This document shows, in pieces, positions 52,899-61,189 of a DNA stretch of 64,000 nt. Location: assembly GCF_040250305.1 (NCBI RefSeq), contig NZ_CP158190.1, forward strand, positions 1,148,001-1,212,000, given 5' to 3'. Numbering within the stretch: the stretch's first letter is position 1; each line of letters begins with the position of its first letter. The position numbers and the translations under genes are program-made. The notes beneath the pieces are model-generated. The model did not search any database. It saw nothing but the letters and a program-made list of their open reading frames with translations, and was not told the origin of the DNA. This stretch comes from Peribacillus frigoritolerans. Lineage in GTDB: Bacteria; Bacillota; Bacilli; Bacillales; DSM-1321.

Positions 52899-55196
52899 TT
52901 AACTTGAACAGCTTTCGCAGGCATTGTCATATTCGGAAGAAGTCGAACGAACATAATACGTTGATTTCAACCCGCTTTCCCATGCAGTTAAATGGATATC
53001 CAACAGGACCTTCGCTTTGATTGTATTGTGTACATACAGATTAAAGCTGATTGCTTGGTCAATATGGCGTTGTCGGGCTGCATTTTGCCTGATGCTTTCC
53101 AGTTGGTCCAAATTGAATCGCGTCTTTTTATAATATTCATACGTAATTGGCGTCAAGCCTGGTGCGGTCACCTTGAATTTGAAGTTTTTCTTTTCTTCGT
53201 AAAATTCAATTTCATACAAAGGGTCGATGCCATCCGTGGAATTACCGATTTTGGCTGTCGATGAATTGGGGGCAATCGCCATTAAATATCCATTACGGGT
53301 CCCGTGTTCCTGCACGTCTGCTTTTAAATCCATCCATTTTTGATCTGTATAGTCACGCAGTTCGAAATAGTCCCCTGTATGCCAATCAGATCCTTCAAAA
53401 TATGGGTATGATCCTTTTTCCTTGGCCAATTCGTTGGATGCCTTGATTGTTAAGTAAGCGATCTTTTCGTATAAAGCATCGGCATATTGAACAGCCTCAT
53501 CGGATTCCCAATAAATATTCTGTGTGGCAAGTAAATGATGCCATCCAAACGTTCCTAAACCAATTGCCCGGTAACGTTTGTTCGAGATGGATGCTTGTTT
53601 GACAGGAAGATTATTCACATCAATGACATTGTCCAGCATACGGATCTGAATGGGAATCAATCTTTCCAAAACATCGCTGCCCACCGCTCGTGGCAAGTTA
53701 ATGGATGAAAGGTTGCAGACAACGAAATCGCCGCTTTTACGAACCACAACAACATCTCCATCTTCTGTTTCATATTCATCCGTGATCGTCGAAGGGCTTA
53801 GGTTTTGGGCAATCTCCGTACAAAGGTTAGAACAATAAATCATACCTTTATGTTTATTGGGATTCTTCCGATTAACTTCATCGCGGTAGAACATATACGG
53901 TACGCCTTCTTCTAATTGAGAAATCATGATGCTTTTCATGATGTCCATCGCATTGATTTTTTCAAAGCTATAGTTTGGAAGCGTGCCATTTTCTGCGGCC
54001 TCGACAGCAAGTGCATAATGATTCCTGAAGCTTCCTTCGCCTTTCTTCTCGTCATAAAGATCTTCAAGTGAAAATCCAAGGGTTTGCTTAACGGTATGCG
54101 GATCGAAAAGATACCATTCTTTTCTGTCGCGCACAGCCTCCATGAATAAATCCGGTATGCATACGCCTGTAAAAATATCATGTGCTTTTAATCTGTCATC
54201 CCCGTTTTGTGTCTTTAAATCGAGGAAGCTCATGATATCTTTATGCCAGGCATCCAAGTAAATCGCGATGGCGCCTTTACGTTGCCCCAATTGATCGACA
54301 CTTACCGCTGTCTGGTTGAATAGTCGAATCCAGGGCGTCGTGCCGGAACTGTTTCCAGAGAAACCCCGGATATCAGAACCAAGCGAGCGAACCTTACCAA
54401 CGTAAAGGCCGACACCGCCGCCGAATTTAGATACTTTTGCTGCATCGTAGTTTGATAGATAGATGCCATCAATGGAATCTTCAATTGCGTCGATAAAGCA
54501 AGAGCTTAACTGTCCATGTGTTTTACCTGCATTGGAGAGTGTAGGAGTCGCAACGGTCATATAAAGGTTGGACATGGCCCAGTATGCTTCTTTTATAAGT
54601 TGCAGGCGGTGCTCCGTTTTTTCCATTCGCATGATTTCCATCGCGATGATCATGAAACGTTCTTGCGGCAATTCGTAGACCTTGTCCTTTTTTGGGCGGG
54701 CCAGATAGCGGTCGTTCAATAAGTAGATGCCTATGTAAGAGAATAATTTATCTTTTTCCGGGTCGATCACCGAACCCAATTCCTCAATTTCCGCTTTTGT
54801 ATATGAAGATAGCAGTTCTGGTTTATAAATTGGATAACGCTGACCTTCCGAAAGCTGGGAGAGTTCTGTGATCAGCTCATAGAATGGGCCATAACTCTTG
54901 CCTTCATAACCTCGATTGGCTTGTGCATCCCTATACATTGTATTCAACAGTTCTGCTGCAGCAACGAATGTCCAATCCGGAGCATCGATATCCACACCTT
55001 CAAGAGCGAGCTGAATCAGTTTTTTTGATGCCTGTTCTTCGGTTGAGTCACTTTTGCGATCAAGCCATTTTGTAAAACGCTTTTTGAACTTTTCCATATC
55101 GAGACGGCCTTCGAATTCCTTCGATAACATCTCAAGCTGGATGGATTTCGTTTCTGTGTCATTTTCACTTATGGTAGAGTTATATGTTTGAGTCAT
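52899..55196 (-). CDS. Ribonucleoside-diphosphate reductase, alpha subunit (class I)
   Basis: This 765-residue catalytic subunit reduces ribonucleotides to deoxyribonucleotides. The cysteine pair and radical site are in SSCFIDAIED and YCSNLCTEI; CNLSSINLP, IAPNSSTAKIGNSTDGIDP and the C-terminal redox tail NACESCSS are also typical. There is no canonical N-terminal ATP cone, so overall activity control by dATP is not obvious. GGAGGATT precedes the start. A cobalamin riboswitch and an attenuator lie upstream on the same strand, so the operon is shut down when adenosylcobalamin is abundant. Confidence 0.94.
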   Translation of the reverse strand: MTQTYNSTISENDTETKSIQLEMLSKEFEGRLDMEKFKKRFTKWLDRKSDSTEEQASKKLIQLALEGVDIDAPDWTFVAAAELLNTMYRDAQANRGYEGKSYGPFYELITELSQLSEGQRYPIYKPELLSSYTKAEIEELGSVIDPEKDKLFSYIGIYLLNDRYLARPKKDKVYELPQERFMIIAMEIMRMEKTEHRLQLIKEAYWAMSNLYMTVATPTLSNAGKTHGQLSSCFIDAIEDSIDGIYLSNYDAAKVSKFGGGVGLYVGKVRSLGSDIRGFSGNSSGTTPWIRLFNQTAVSVDQLGQRKGAIAIYLDAWHKDIMSFLDLKTQNGDDRLKAHDIFTGVCIPDLFMEAVRDRKEWYLFDPHTVKQTLGFSLEDLYDEKKGEGSFRNHYALAVEAAENGTLPNYSFEKINAMDIMKSIMISQLEEGVPYMFYRDEVNRKNPNKHKGMIYCSNLCTEIAQNLSPSTITDEYETEDGDVVVVRKSGDFVVCNLSSINLPRAVGSDVLERLIPIQIRMLDNVIDVNNLPVKQASISNKRYRAIGLGTFGWHHLLATQNIYWESDEAVQYADALYEKIAYLTIKASNELAKEKGSYPYFEGSDWHTGDYFELRDYTDQKWMDLKADVQEHGTRNGYLMAIAPNSSTAKIGNSTDGIDPLYEIEFYEEKKNFKFKVTAPGLTPITYEYYKKTRFNLDQLESIRQNAARQRHIDQAISFNLYVHNTIKAKVLLDIHLTAWESGLKSTYYVRSTSSEYDNACESCSS

Positions 55197-55228
55197 TAAT
55201 AATCCTCCTTGTTAACTTCCGCTAAAAT

Positions 55229-55255
55229 AAAAAAACCGCCCAAAGAATTGAGCGG
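55229..55255 (-). terminator. Leader attenuator in front of the ribonucleotide reductase operon
   Basis: Read on the minus strand, CCGCTCAA pairs with TTTGGGCGG (one wobble) and is followed by seven T residues, about 33 bases before the alpha subunit start. Upstream on the same strand, AACGATAG (near 55305) can pair with CTATCGTT (near 55263), an alternative fold. This is a typical expression platform for the riboswitch upstream. Confidence 0.8.
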
Positions 55256-55348
55256 ATCAAACGATAGAATAAAAGAGCCATGAAAAAATAGCCGTTATAC
55301 TATCGTTTCATCATCTCAATCCCCGAAGAATAAGAAACGTGAAAAATT

Positions 55349-55503
55349 CAAGGCAGGTCTCCTGACTCATGATCATCCTACTTTGAGTCCTTCCCGTATA
55401 GAGAGCTATACAGTGGGTTTCTCATTTCGTCACATTTACAGTTGCGGGGACAGTTCCGGGTTTACACCGGATTCCCTTTTCAGCCATCACTGGCACCTTG
55501 GAT
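55349..55503 (-). ncRNA. Adenosylcobalamin (B12) riboswitch
   Basis: On the minus strand the order of conserved parts is GGTGCCAGTGATGGC, AAAAGGGAATCCGGTG, AACCCGGAACTGTCCCCGC with AACTGTAA, and the B12 box GAGTCAGGAGACCTGCC. These define the cobalamin riboswitch. It lies about 150 bases upstream of the class I ribonucleotide reductase alpha gene with a terminator between, so binding of adenosylcobalamin should stop transcription. The edges are estimated. Confidence 0.95.
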
Positions 55504-55663
55504 TATAAAAAATTCTATATATAGTTATTGGTATTGTTTATGTAATCAATATCTAGTATTTCTGCTTATATTATCGTAAGCCATATACGATGATAATTCA
55601 ACTAATATATTTGAAAAAAACCAACCCTTATCTATTGACAAAGTGATGGCAGAGGGTGAAGTA

Positions 55664-55729
55664 ATGAAAGATTTTATTGGGGAATGGATAATTCAAGCGC
55701 TGATTTTACTGGATTTTGTGTTAAAATAA
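55664..55729 (+). CDS. Possible 21-residue hydrophobic peptide
   Basis: GAGGGTGA lies six bases before an ATG, and the frame MKDFIGEWIIQALILLDFVL ends with K and a stop at 55729. The peptide is short and amphipathic to hydrophobic, as in small toxins or membrane regulators. It lies in the 600-base gap before ppaC. A frame this short may be chance. Confidence 0.25.
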   Translation: MKDFIGEWIIQALILLDFVLK

Positions 55730-55808
55730 AGTGTCTAGTAAAGGTGGCTCTCCCTTATTGCGGTGAGGGGATTCGCGGAAAAATATTTATGAAAAAGGGG
55801 ATAAAATC

Positions 55809-56738
55809 TTGGAAAAAGTATTAGTTTTTGGACATAAAAACCCGGATACAGACACAATCTGTTCAGCAATCGCTTATGCAGATCTGAAAAAGCAGTTAGG
55901 TATCAACGCTGAACCAGTTCGTCTGGGTGAAGTGAATGGTGAAACGCAATATGCATTGGACCAATTCAAATTCGACGCTCCCCGTCTTGTGGAAAAAGTG
56001 GCAGGGGAAGCTGATGGCGTAATCCTGGTCGATCATAACGAACGCCAGCAAAGTGCTGAAGATATTGACCAAGTCCGTGTGTTGGAAGTTATCGACCATC
56101 ACCGTATCGCTAACTTCGAAACAAGCGATCCTTTATATTACCGTGCGGAACCAGTTGGCTGTACGGCAACCATTTTAAATAAAATTTATAAAGAAAACGG
56201 CATTGAAGTTCCTAAAGCGATCGCAGGTCTTATGCTGTCTGCCATCATTTCCGATTCTTTATTGTTCAAATCACCTACATGCACGGAGCAAGACGTTGCA
56301 GCAGCTATGGAATTGGCTGCCATTGCGGGAGTCGACGCTGAAACATATGGCTTGGAAATGTTGAAGGCGGGAGCTGACTTGAGCGACAAAACGATTGCTC
56401 AGCTTATCACTCTTGATGCAAAGGAATTCTCCATGGGAATGGCTAAAGTGGAGATAGCACAGGTAAATGCTGTTGATCCGAACGAGGTCCTTGCTAAGCA
56501 AGCTGAATTGGAAGCGGCGATTGAAGCGGTAATCGCTGTGAAGGAATTGGACTTATTCCTATTCGTCGTAACGGATATCTTGACTAATGATTCTGTTGCC
56601 TTGGCTCTTGGTAAAGCAGCTTATGCAGTGGAAAAAGCATACGACGTGTCATTAAACAACAACATCGCCGTCTTAGAAGGCGTTGTATCGCGTAAAAAAC
56701 AAATCGTGCCGGTCTTAACGGACGTATTCAGCAAGTAA
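55809..56738 (+). CDS. ppaC: Manganese-dependent inorganic pyrophosphatase
   Basis: This 309-residue enzyme hydrolyses pyrophosphate to phosphate, pulling biosynthetic reactions forward. It is a family II DHH-type enzyme: GHKNPDTDT (His9, Asp13, Asp15), [17 protein letters not shown] and a C-terminal RKKQIVP motif, and the length equals that of B. subtilis PpaC (YybQ). The TTG start at 55809 follows AAGGGGAT at normal distance. It is monocistronic, with two terminator hairpins downstream. Codon use looks like that of a well-expressed gene. Confidence 0.96.
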   Translation: MEKVLVFGHKNPDTDTICSAIAYADLKKQLGINAEPVRLGEVNGETQYALDQFKFDAPRLVEKVAGEADGVILVDHNERQQSAEDIDQVRVLEVIDHHRIANFETSDPLYYRAEPVGCTATILNKIYKENGIEVPKAIAGLMLSAIISDSLLFKSPTCTEQDVAAAMELAAIAGVDAETYGLEMLKAGADLSDKTIAQLITLDAKEFSMGMAKVEIAQVNAVDPNEVLAKQAELEAAIEAVIAVKELDLFLFVVTDILTNDSVALALGKAAYAVEKAYDVSLNNNIAVLEGVVSRKKQIVPVLTDVFSK

Positions 56739-56745
56739 TAAAGGA

Positions 56746-56780
56746 AAAGGGATGCTCATTAAAAATTTGGGCATCCTTTC
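56746..56780 (+). terminator. Terminator of ppaC
   Basis: AAAGGGATGC pairs with GCATCCTTT across a 15-base loop, followed by a T-rich run. Confidence 0.7.
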
Positions 56781-56796
56781 TCTGTACATGCAAAAA

Positions 56797-56836
56797 AAAG
56801 ACTCAACCATCCATTAAGGGTGTTTGAGTCTTTTTT
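56797..56836. terminator. Second terminator between ppaC and the minus-strand small gene
   Basis: AAAAGACTCAA and TTGAGTCTTTT pair across an 18-base loop with T residues on one side and A residues on the other, so it can serve both directions. Confidence 0.75.
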
Positions 56837-56837
56837 C

Positions 56838-56984
56838 TTAATTCAAGGCTTCCTTTTCTTTTTCATAGGCGATGACAATCAATTCTTTATTGGCTTCCTC
56901 GCCTAGTTTGCTTTCAAAGCTTTTCAGTTCATTCAATAAATCCGGTGACAGATTTGCTGCTGTATAATCCTGCTCGGGTGTCAT
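56838..56984 (-). CDS. 48-residue acidic protein of unknown function
   Basis: This minus-strand frame encodes 48 residues behind GAAAGGAGCG. The product starts MTPEQDYTAANLSPDLLNEL and continues as a charged helix, KSFESKLGEEANKELIVI and AYEKEKEALN. It has no membrane segment. The strong ribosome site and the terminator right behind its stop support a real gene. The next gene upstream on the strand is the SulP transporter, which ends 86 bases away, so read-through is possible. I do not recognise it. Confidence 0.65.
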   Translation of the reverse strand: MTPEQDYTAANLSPDLLNELKSFESKLGEEANKELIVIAYEKEKEALN

Positions 56985-57069
56985 GCTTTTCGCTCCTTTC
57001 AAAAGGAAATGATTCATGTTATCTATTTTGTCGGTTTGAAAAGTTTCTATTCAGCAGAATGTTACTTCT

Positions 57070-58527
57070 TCAAGATATTTTACTTTCTGAGGTGGCGAGT
57101 TTTTCAAGCAATGACGAACTTTCTTCATCGAGCCCTTGGACTTGGACAGGAATTCCCAGAAGCTGATATTTAAGGATAACCGTATCAACAGCACCGACTG
57201 CTGAAGCATCCCAAATTTTAGAATGGGTGAAGTCGATGACGATTGCATCAGCTTTTTCCTTGAACTCGAACTTCGAAACAAAGTCCTGGACAGAAGCGAA
57301 AAATATTTGTCCGCTGATACGATAAGTGATTTTCTTAGCCTGGATGTTTTCCGTTTTCTCTACTGCCACTTTAGAAATTTTAGCCGAGAAGAAAATCATG
57401 CTCAAAAGCACTCCGGCAAATACCCCTTTTGATAAGTCATGTGTATAAAGGACAATGAGGACCGTCACGATCATCACGGCTGCATCCGACTTAGGAGCTA
57501 TAGTGAGCCTCTTTAGGGAAGACCAGTCAAATGTCCCGATTGAAACCATGATCATGACTGCGACAAGTGCAGCCATCGGTATTTTAATAAGTACAACATT
57601 CAATACCACGATTAATACCATAAGGAATGCGCCCGCTACAAATGTCGAGAGCCGGCCCCTTCCACCCGATTTAATGTTGATACCGGATTGGCCGATCATC
57701 GCACATCCTGCCATGCCGCCAAAACATCCGGCGATGATATTAGAAATTCCCTGGCCTTTGGCTTCCTTATTTTTATTACTGTCCGTGTCAGTCATCTCAT
57801 CGACAATTTGAGCTGTCAATAACGATTCAAGCAGCCCAACAAACGCAAGGGCAATGGAATAAGGGAAAATGATCGCCAAAGTTTCGAAGGTCAAAGGGAT
57901 GTCTGGAAGCATGAACATCGGAAGCGCTTCGGTCAATTGCCCCATATCCCCAACCGTTCGCACCGTAGCCCCCGTGGTAACTGCAACGATCGTCATGAAT
58001 ATGATGGCGACAAGTGGTGAAGGTATGACTTTCGTGATCTTCGGAAAAAGATAAATGATAGCTAATGAAACGGCTGTCATGACATACATGATCCATGTTT
58101 CGCCCACGAAATGGGTGAGCTGTGCCGTGAAAATCAAGATGGCTAAAGAATTCACAAAACCAGTCATGACCGGCTTCGGAATGAACTTCATTAATTTCCC
58201 GATTTTTAAAACCCCTAGTAAAATTTGCAGCAAACCAGTCAATATTGTTGCAGCAAGTAAATAGTTCAAGCCATGATCTTTAACAAGGTCGACCATGACG
58301 AGTGCCATTGCGCCAGTGGCAGCCGATATCATTCCCGGCCTCCCGCCGACGAAAGAGATGACGATGGCAATGCAGAATGAGGCATATAGACCAACCATTG
58401 GGTCAACGCCAGCAATGATCGAAAAGGCAATCGCCTCCGGAATCAATGCCAAGGCAACGACAATTCCCGATAGAACATCTCCTCTAACGTTGCCGAACCA
58501 TTCCTGTTTGTATGCAGATGTATTCAA
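57070..58527 (-). CDS. SulP-family anion transporter with STAS domain
   Basis: This 485-residue protein is a SulP/SLC26 anion transporter with about 11-14 helices and a C-terminal STAS domain (residues about 385-480). Readable motifs are [41 protein letters not shown] and [16 protein letters not shown]; the STAS domain has FFASVQDFV and [17 protein letters not shown]. It probably carries bicarbonate or sulfate with a sodium or proton partner, but the substrate cannot be read from sequence. It is transcribed alone from an extended -10 promoter about 60 bases upstream. Confidence 0.88.
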   Translation of the reverse strand: MNTSAYKQEWFGNVRGDVLSGIVVALALIPEAIAFSIIAGVDPMVGLYASFCIAIVISFVGGRPGMISAATGAMALVMVDLVKDHGLNYLLAATILTGLLQILLGVLKIGKLMKFIPKPVMTGFVNSLAILIFTAQLTHFVGETWIMYVMTAVSLAIIYLFPKITKVIPSPLVAIIFMTIVAVTTGATVRTVGDMGQLTEALPMFMLPDIPLTFETLAIIFPYSIALAFVGLLESLLTAQIVDEMTDTDSNKNKEAKGQGISNIIAGCFGGMAGCAMIGQSGINIKSGGRGRLSTFVAGAFLMVLIVVLNVVLIKIPMAALVAVMIMVSIGTFDWSSLKRLTIAPKSDAAVMIVTVLIVLYTHDLSKGVFAGVLLSMIFFSAKISKVAVEKTENIQAKKITYRISGQIFFASVQDFVSKFEFKEKADAIVIDFTHSKIWDASAVGAVDTVILKYQLLGIPVQVQGLDEESSSLLEKLATSESKIS

Positions 58528-58585
58528 AGAAACACTCCTTCTTTCTTTTATATATGTGTATTGAATTCTTTTTTAAATGCACTAA

Positions 58586-58594
58586 ATTATAGCA
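58586..58594 (-). promoter_or_regulatory. Extended -10 promoter of the SulP gene
   Basis: On the minus strand TGCTATAAT gives a TGn extended -10. The -35 position (TAGATA) is weak, which is usual for extended -10 promoters. Confidence 0.55.
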
Positions 58595-59217
58595 TGAGCC
58601 GTTCTTTCTATCTATATGGATAATATAAACGACAAGTCGTGGGTTATTCATTTCTTATCAAATGGGGGTAAAATGCTTTAAGAGAGAAGAATTGGTTAAA
58701 AAGGTGCTTGAGTTATCATGTGAGGGAAGTCGATTATCATATGAAGGTAGGCGGTACCACTAGTAAGCTGGATCATTTATTATGTCTGCATAAAGGTTCA
58801 TGTAATAATGTCAGTCGAAATGGATTTCCGAAAAAATGGCTTGGCCATTTTTGACGTAATGGGCTTCTACACGCTTTTATAAAATTCCCTTTAAGGAATG
58901 GAGTAAAACGGTAGGGATCTATTTCATAACTACTCGCTTTGCATTCTAGACATGGGTTTTAGAAGGTAGTGAAACGAGATAGAATCTAATGATTACTTAT
59001 AAATCTCATGATGATTTATATCAATCGAGCCAGTTATAGGGCTGACCGTACATTTACTATTCATATATTAAAAAAAGATAGTGCTTTAACTGTGTCAGTA
59101 CAATTGGGCATGAGGTAAGAGAGTTTTTTACCGGAACTATATCTTCCTTCTTTTCATACAAGGAAGTGGTGAGGGTGAAAAAGTAGGGAACCGGAACCCC
59201 ATACCAGTGTTAAGGGG
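58595..59217. other. 620-base region without a gene, one strong hairpin
   Basis: No frame with a ribosome site was found on either strand. AAAAATGGC and GCCATTTTT (58832-58852) form a perfect hairpin with a three-base loop, a terminator-like element with no obvious gene. AAGAGAGAAGAATTGG to TAGGCGGTACCAC resembles no RNA motif I can name. It may be a decayed gene. Confidence 0.5.
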
Positions 59218-59412
59218 CTAACCCTTATCAATGATACTGGATTTACATTTAGGACATGTCACTTCTTTATAATGCTTGAACCTGATCTTTCGAAGGTCGC
59301 TTCTGGACAGCATTGCGAATACATTATATCTTGTGCCGCATGCACAAGTATTTTTATCTTTAACTATGTGTCTCTCATCCGTAGTAGCTGAATAAATGGT
59401 TGGAAAGAACAT
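59218..59412 (-). CDS. 64-residue zinc-ribbon protein under a c-di-GMP riboswitch
   Basis: This 64-residue protein has four cysteines in a zinc-ribbon arrangement: Cys23 and Cys25 in TCACGTRYN, and Cys53 and Cys56 in TCPKCKSS. Between them is a basic helix SRSDLRKIRFKHYKE. Such folds bind nucleic acid or protein partners. GGAGGGTTATAT precedes its start. On the same strand, about 80 bases upstream, lies a c-di-GMP-I riboswitch, so its expression depends on that second messenger. I do not recognise the family, and no other gene follows it on the strand. Confidence 0.75.
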   Translation of the reverse strand: MFFPTIYSATTDERHIVKDKNTCACGTRYNVFAMLSRSDLRKIRFKHYKEVTCPKCKSSIIDKG

Positions 59413-59491
59413 ATATAACCCTCCTTGTTTTAATTTTAGGCAAATTAAAAAGGGGCAAGAAATTGATAATGAAGTGATCCATTCAAGAAAA

Positions 59492-59582
59492 ATCTTGGCA
59501 GCCCGGCTGCCATGACAACTAGTTGTTGGTTTAGGCCCGTGGCTTTGCGTCTTTTACTTTCATAAAATTTGCCTATAATAAT
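59492..59582 (-). ncRNA. c-di-GMP-I (GEMM) riboswitch
   Basis: On the minus strand the conserved parts are in order: GGCAAATTTTATGAAAGT with the GAAA tetraloop region, GACGCAAAGCCACGGGCC followed by TAAAC, then GGCAGCCGGGCTGCC. These are the hallmarks of the c-di-GMP-I riboswitch (tetraloop, its receptor and the ligand pocket). It lies in the leader of the zinc-ribbon gene. A clear terminator was not found between them, so the switch may act on translation or by a weak hairpin. Confidence 0.88.
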
Positions 59583-59730
59583 CTTAACATAAAATCTAAT
59601 GTGTGATGAAGTGCAGTAAAAATACTTATCAGTTTATGGGTGGGACCTAAGGTTATCATTTTTGGGCTCACTGCCTGTATCGGAATACGACCGAAACGAG
59701 ATTCAGTTTCCTGTAGTATCCAGCTACATG

Positions 59731-59765
59731 AGAAAGCCTGCTTCCATCTGGAAGCAGGCTTTCTT
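59731..59765. terminator. Terminator after the MFS exporter gene
   Basis: GAAAGCCTGCTTCCA and TGGAAGCAGGCTTTC form a perfect 15-base stem with a two-base loop, just after the MFS stop on the minus strand. Confidence 0.88.
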
Positions 59766-59777
59766 GCCAAAGTGTAA

Positions 59778-60989
59778 TTAATGTGATCTGGCCAACTCCG
59801 GATTGCGGTGCATCGCGAAATAGAGGACAAGTCCGGCAATGAGGAGTAACGTGCTGGTCGTTATGAAAACGGCAGAGAAACCATAGAAACCAGCAACCAT
59901 TCCGCCCATTGCGGGCCCGATGATATTGCCTAAAAAGCGCAGGCTCGTATTATACCCAAGAACTTCCCCCTGCATTGCGACAGGCGCTTCTTGGCGAATG
60001 TAGGCAATCCTTACAGGGATGATGCCGCCTATTGCCATGCCTAGTATGAAACGTACAAAAACAAGCTGCCAAAAATGATTGATGAAGGCACCGGGCAAGT
60101 AGACTAGAGCGGTCAGAAAAAGAAGCAGCACAAGAATTTTCACATGACCATGCCGATCCCCTATCTTGCCCCAGTGACGCGCCATCAATAAATTCCCCAG
60201 GCCTGCTGCAGAAAAGGCGATTCCTGAATAAAATCCAAGATTGGAAGTTCCATGCAGCTCGCCAACGTATAAAGAAAGAATGGGCTGGATGCTGAAGTGG
60301 GCAACTTGGACAAGTGTCGAAATGAGCATGACATTCACTAAGATGGGGTTCCTTAAGATATGCGAGAGAACCTCCCTGCTTGTATAGCTCGACTTCGTTC
60401 CCTTCTGCTGTTCCATTCGGTACTCCTTGGTAGCAAAAACAAGAAGTCCAGAGATGAAAATGGTGATGGAGGTGAATTTAAAGGCGGTTGAATAGCCGAG
60501 TGTGTCTGCAAGCACGCCGCCAAGCAATGGTCCGAAAAGGGAACCGGTTATATTTCCCGTTTGTAAGGTTCCCAGTACACGTCCGGCAATTTCTTTTGGT
60601 GTCTGTGTTGATATGAAGGCCTGTGACATGGAAATGAAGCCAGTGAATATTCCTGTGAACATCCTTAAGACGAATAGCTGCCAAACATTTTCGACGAATC
60701 CCATCAGGAAGATGGACAGACCCATCCCAAAGGCGCAGGCAATCAAGATTTTCTTCCTGCCATACCGGTCACCAATCCGTCCCCAAATGGGGGAAAATAA
60801 AAAGGCTGTCACGAAAGTAATTCCAAAAGTCCATCCGGACCAATGCTGGATATATTGAGTCGAATAATCTCCGAATGTACCAATGTATAAGGATATGAAT
60901 GGAAGAACCATCGTCATGCTTCCGCCTATGAAGAAATTGGCGAACCACATGATGAAAAGATTCCGTTTAGCTATTTTATGAGCGTTCAT
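59778..60989 (-). CDS. MFS drug exporter (DHA1-type)
   Basis: This 403-residue protein has twelve membrane helices and belongs to the major facilitator superfamily, drug:H+ antiporter 1 type. The loop 2-3 motif is GRIGDRYGRKKIL and its repeat in the second half is HWGKIGDRHGHVK. The helix 5 motif appears as GSLFGPLLGGVLAD. It resembles MdtG/YqjV-like multidrug pumps. It is transcribed alone, with no regulator gene beside it. Substrates cannot be predicted. A strong terminator follows, and a 200-base gap upstream separates it from the divergent citrate transporter gene. Confidence 0.88.
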   Translation of the reverse strand: MNAHKIAKRNLFIMWFANFFIGGSMTMVLPFISLYIGTFGDYSTQYIQHWSGWTFGITFVTAFLFSPIWGRIGDRYGRKKILIACAFGMGLSIFLMGFVENVWQLFVLRMFTGIFTGFISMSQAFISTQTPKEIAGRVLGTLQTGNITGSLFGPLLGGVLADTLGYSTAFKFTSITIFISGLLVFATKEYRMEQQKGTKSSYTSREVLSHILRNPILVNVMLISTLVQVAHFSIQPILSLYVGELHGTSNLGFYSGIAFSAAGLGNLLMARHWGKIGDRHGHVKILVLLLFLTALVYLPGAFINHFWQLVFVRFILGMAIGGIIPVRIAYIRQEAPVAMQGEVLGYNTSLRFLGNIIGPAMGGMVAGFYGFSAVFITTSTLLLIAGLVLYFAMHRNPELARSH

Positions 60990-61107
60990 TTTACATACAA
61001 CACTTCTTTCCTCCGAAAAAAACTTCGGGTTCCTAAATAATAGTATACAGAATTTGACTAATTTATTAAACGAATTTGTTTTACTGGTTTTTTAATGAAT
61101 GTGCAAA

Positions 61108-61116
61108 TGGTATAAT
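61108..61116 (+). promoter_or_regulatory. Extended -10 promoter before the citrate transporter gene
   Basis: TGGTATAAT gives a TGn-TATAAT extended -10, about 75 bases before the ATG at 61190. The -35 position is a T-run without clear consensus. Confidence 0.5.
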
Positions 61117-61189
61117 GTGAAAATATTGATTTTTCAGAAAAATTAGAAATCGAAAGGTGTTCATTTTTTCAATTAAAGGAGTTTTTAAC

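Noticed and set aside
57455..57811. 118-residue plus-strand frame
   Set aside because: It is antisense to the SulP gene and rich in Thr, Ile and Pro, as expected for a shadow of a membrane protein.
58740..58790. T-box-like GGCGGTACCAC
   Set aside because: No specifier hairpin or terminator and no downstream aminoacyl-tRNA synthetase or amino acid gene on that strand.
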